A DNA stretch of 15,335 nt from Nitrospira sp. GTDB taxonomy: Bacteria > Nitrospirota > Nitrospiria > Nitrospirales > Nitrospiraceae. A program made the translations under genes and the position numbers. The stretch spans positions 1 to 15,335 of the forward strand of contig JAJFBJ010000077.1 in the NCBI GenBank assembly GCA_020697375.1, read 5' to 3'. Below the pieces are notes generated by a model. It searched no databases. It had not been told where the DNA came from and saw nothing but the letters and a program-made list of their open reading frames with translations. Shown here piece after piece: positions 13,616-15,335 of this stretch. How positions within the stretch are numbered: the first letter of the stretch is position 1; each line of letters begins with the position of its first letter.

Positions 13616-14287
13616 TCAATGCTCCGTCATGAACCACCCGGCAATCGAGAGGCGTTTGTGCTCACCCGCAGTTTGGTCCACCCGGCACACCCGATGGAAC
13701 CGCGGCACGGTAAACATGACCAGAGACCCGGGCTTCGGCGCAATGCAGTGGGTAATGACGAGGTCCGGCTTTCCGTCCGGCTGATGGTCCGAGGCCGAGT
13801 AAATCATCAGTTCTCCCCCCCAATCATATTCCCATTTCTCATGAAAATAGGTGACGAGCGCGATGCGCCGGAGCGGAACGGGCTTCCCGCTGGCCGGATG
13901 ACCCTGCTCCGTATCATCGTGTGTCAACAGGCAATCGCCGGCGCCGTAGGAATAATAATTGAATCCTAAATGGCGGCGTTTGATATTGGGGAATGATTCG
14001 ATGTACTGCTGAATGCATGACATGTGTAACCGGTTCAGCAGCAGTTGGCCTTGCGGCGGCGCAATGTCGGCTTTGGCCCAATTCCCGGAATTCGGGAAAT
14101 CCTGCCGGACATACGATAGCTCCTGTAGTTTGTTCCAAGTGGCCCGTTCCATGGCCTGCCGGAAAAGGCTGCGCTCTTCTACGGTCCAAAAATCCTCGAT
14201 CACGAGGACCGGTGTCCTGTGAAATGAAAAATCATCGAGATCGGCCGAAGATTGTGCTTGCCGTACCTGCCCGGATGTGATGTTCAT
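13616..14287 (-). CDS. 2-oxoglutarate/Fe(II)-dependent dioxygenase
   Basis: A 223-residue protein of the prolyl-4-hydroxylase-like 2OG-Fe(II) oxygenase family. The iron-binding triad is visible as H123-x-D125 (LLTHDDTEQG) and distal H198 (RFHRVCRV). R212 (HKRLSIAGWF) is the likely 2-oxoglutarate carboxylate ligand. YDWGGELMIY (154-163) and KPGSLVMF (185-192) are family-typical strands. Relatives hydroxylate protein side chains or small molecules; the substrate here is unknown. I chose ATG 14287 because AGGGG lies about eight bases upstream. The longer frame from 14365 would overlap the preceding permease gene. It begins 34 bases after the ABC-2 permease stop on the same strand, so the two are probably co-transcribed. 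Related oxygenases occur in polysaccharide and secretion loci. Confidence 0.82.
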   Translation of the reverse strand: MNITSGQVRQAQSSADLDDFSFHRTPVLVIEDFWTVEERSLFRQAMERATWNKLQELSYVRQDFPNSGNWAKADIAPPQGQLLLNRLHMSCIQQYIESFPNIKRRHLGFNYYSYGAGDCLLTHDDTEQGHPASGKPVPLRRIALVTYFHEKWEYDWGGELMIYSASDHQPDGKPDLVITHCIAPKPGSLVMFTVPRFHRVCRVDQTAGEHKRLSIAGWFMTEH

Positions 14288-14321
14288 ACCCTTTTCCCCT
14301 TGCCAGTTCCATGCGGATTCG

Positions 14322-15113
14322 TCATTCTCCCACCCGCACCAATGATCCCCGATCTTTGCACACATTGAAGGTGTGATGAAACCAGGCGATGCCCACCGCC
14401 AGGTAGAGAAGATTCAACCCGCAGGCCCAGGCGAGGTCGGGAAGCGGCGCGGCATGCGTGGCGAGAAGGCTCCTCATTCCTTCAAAGACATGCGCCGCCG
14501 GATTCATCCAAGCCACCGCTCTCAGCCAGACCGGCAACACCTCCATGGGATAAAACACGCAGGAGACCGGCTGAAACAGAAATACCATGCTCCAGGCCAG
14601 TACCTCCGCCTCCTGCCCAAACCGCATGATGAGCGAGGTGGTGAGCACACCGATAATCCATCCCGTCAGCACGAGATTCACTACGAATGGAATGAGCCAG
14701 AGGCCGATGATAAACAGGTTGTACTCATAGAACAGCCAGGCGCAAGCAGACATCACGATCGACACGGCCGTCACTTTGAACAGGCTCATCACCATGGTGG
14801 CGGCCAGAAACTCACTCGGCGTAAGCGGGCTGGCGAAGAGGTTCATCAGGTTGCGCGCCCAGATTTCCTCCAAAAATGAAATCGTGATGCCCTGTTGAGA
14901 TCGAAATAACACATCCCAAAGAATAAGCGCGCCTAAAAGAAACATGACGACGGACGGCATCTGCCCTTGAAACGTCGTCAAATAGACCGTAATAAAGCCC
15001 CAAATCACCAAATCGAGGAACGGCCAATAGATGATTTCCATCATCCGCGGCAAACTGCGCCGGTATAAATACAAGTGCCGGATCACCAACGCTGCGATAC
15101 GATGATAGGTCAT
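14322..15113 (-). CDS. ABC-2 type transporter permease subunit
   Basis: A 263-residue inner-membrane protein with about six membrane spans (roughly 29-46, 54-70, 105-128, 132-160, 170-190 and 228-248). The pattern FLEEIWARNLMNLFASPLTP (80-99) is the cytoplasmic coupling region of ABC-2 exporters. QPVSCVFYPMEVLPVWLRAV (181-200) followed by MNPAAHVFEGMR is the family signature. ABC-2 permeases pair with an ATPase to export polysaccharide, lipid-linked sugar, drug or heme-related substrates. No ATPase is visible: about 124 bases upstream a different short reading frame ends at 15238. The partner must lie farther off or elsewhere. AGGGG shortly before the ATG at 15113 supports the start. The 2OG oxygenase gene follows closely. 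Confidence 0.9.
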   Translation of the reverse strand: MTYHRIAALVIRHLYLYRRSLPRMMEIIYWPFLDLVIWGFITVYLTTFQGQMPSVVMFLLGALILWDVLFRSQQGITISFLEEIWARNLMNLFASPLTPSEFLAATMVMSLFKVTAVSIVMSACAWLFYEYNLFIIGLWLIPFVVNLVLTGWIIGVLTTSLIMRFGQEAEVLAWSMVFLFQPVSCVFYPMEVLPVWLRAVAWMNPAAHVFEGMRSLLATHAAPLPDLAWACGLNLLYLAVGIAWFHHTFNVCKDRGSLVRVGE

Positions 15114-15237
15114 CGTCCCCTGATAGCCTGCTGAATGATCAATGTGTATCCCTCGAAGACCGGGCTTTAATGAAACTCTGCGATCTCAGCCCCAGTTCAA
15201 GCGCTTCTCAAGGCCGGCGGACCTGTTGACCACTCCG

Positions 15238-15335
15238 CTACGGCTTCTCATGACAATGCCCGCACCCCTCCTGGTGAAGTCCGAGGAGTTGATGCGACAT
15301 CAGACGGCTGCCCTCGATAAAGGCCGGACCGGCTC
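15238..15335 (-). CDS. Possible C-terminus of a gene running in from the window edge, with a CxxCH motif
   Basis: On the minus strand one frame is open from the window edge to a TAG at 15238 and encodes 31 residues ending SHQLLGLHQEGCGHCHEKP. CGHCH matches the c-type heme attachment motif CxxCH, though so few residues could show it by chance. The wobble bases are GC-rich, as in real genes here. The opposite strand also has an open frame (from 15250), without a ribosome-binding site. If real, this gene precedes the ABC-2 permease on the same strand. Confidence 0.3.
   Translation of the reverse strand, partial: AGPAFIEGSRLMSHQLLGLHQEGCGHCHEKP

Noticed and set aside
14373..14879. Plus-strand frame of 168 codons opposite the ABC-2 permease
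   Set aside because: It is antisense to a hydrophobic membrane protein; its high content of His, Arg and Gln is the expected artefact.
15185..15250. tRNA-like D-arm on the minus strand (TAGCGGAGTGGTC-like sequence)
   Set aside because: The D-stem can pair, but no anticodon stem, T-loop (GGTTCRA) or matching acceptor stem follows. At best a fragment, more likely chance.

Overview
The window looks like a piece of a Nitrospira (phylum Nitrospirota) chromosome. The basis is moderately high GC, the gene style, a small CxxC/CxxC protein of a kind I associate with that genus, and a long palindromic element at 2989-3109 that resembles dispersed repeats I recall from Nitrospira genomes. The assignment is an inference; no rRNA or marker gene is present. 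I see no intact tRNA, CRISPR array, insertion sequence or prophage.

Layout, left to right. (1) 49-2987, plus strand: a KimA-type potassium importer translationally coupled to an exported protein with a PKD-like domain, closed by the palindromic repeat. (2) 3135-4687, minus strand: an accessory patch with a lower-GC DUF5677-like gene, then an AbrB-type antitoxin and a Doc toxin. (3) 4688-5184: a 497-bp gap holding a possible antitoxin operator, a strong hairpin and a possible promoter. It leads to a gene (5185-5799, plus) whose body resembles PEP-CTERM-type exported proteins but which lacks both a clear signal peptide and the sorting tail. (4) 5887-7972, minus: a small zinc-ribbon protein followed by a HExxH protein related to the putative peptide-modification family of RiPP clusters. 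(5) 8241-11623, plus: an RqcH/NFACT ribosome-quality-control protein that appears to lack its HhH domain, a secreted six-repeat TPR protein and a secreted concanavalin-like protein. (6) 11663-12267, minus: a short RRM RNA-binding protein with a clear terminator and a long structured leader. (7) 12402-13544, plus: a left-handed beta-helix acyltransferase fused to a PAS domain, behind a good sigma70-type promoter. (8) 13616-15113, minus: an ABC-2 permease followed by a 2OG-Fe(II) dioxygenase, probably an operon.

Most of the window is envelope, ion-homeostasis and translation-quality functions in short transcription units. The most unusual items are the acyltransferase-PAS fusion, the RqcH without HhH, the HExxH protein with no visible RiPP partner, and the structured leader of the RNA-binding protein gene. 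I do not see one coherent new multi-gene system. Many start sites were moved downstream of the longest reading frame because a good ribosome-binding site supports the inner start.
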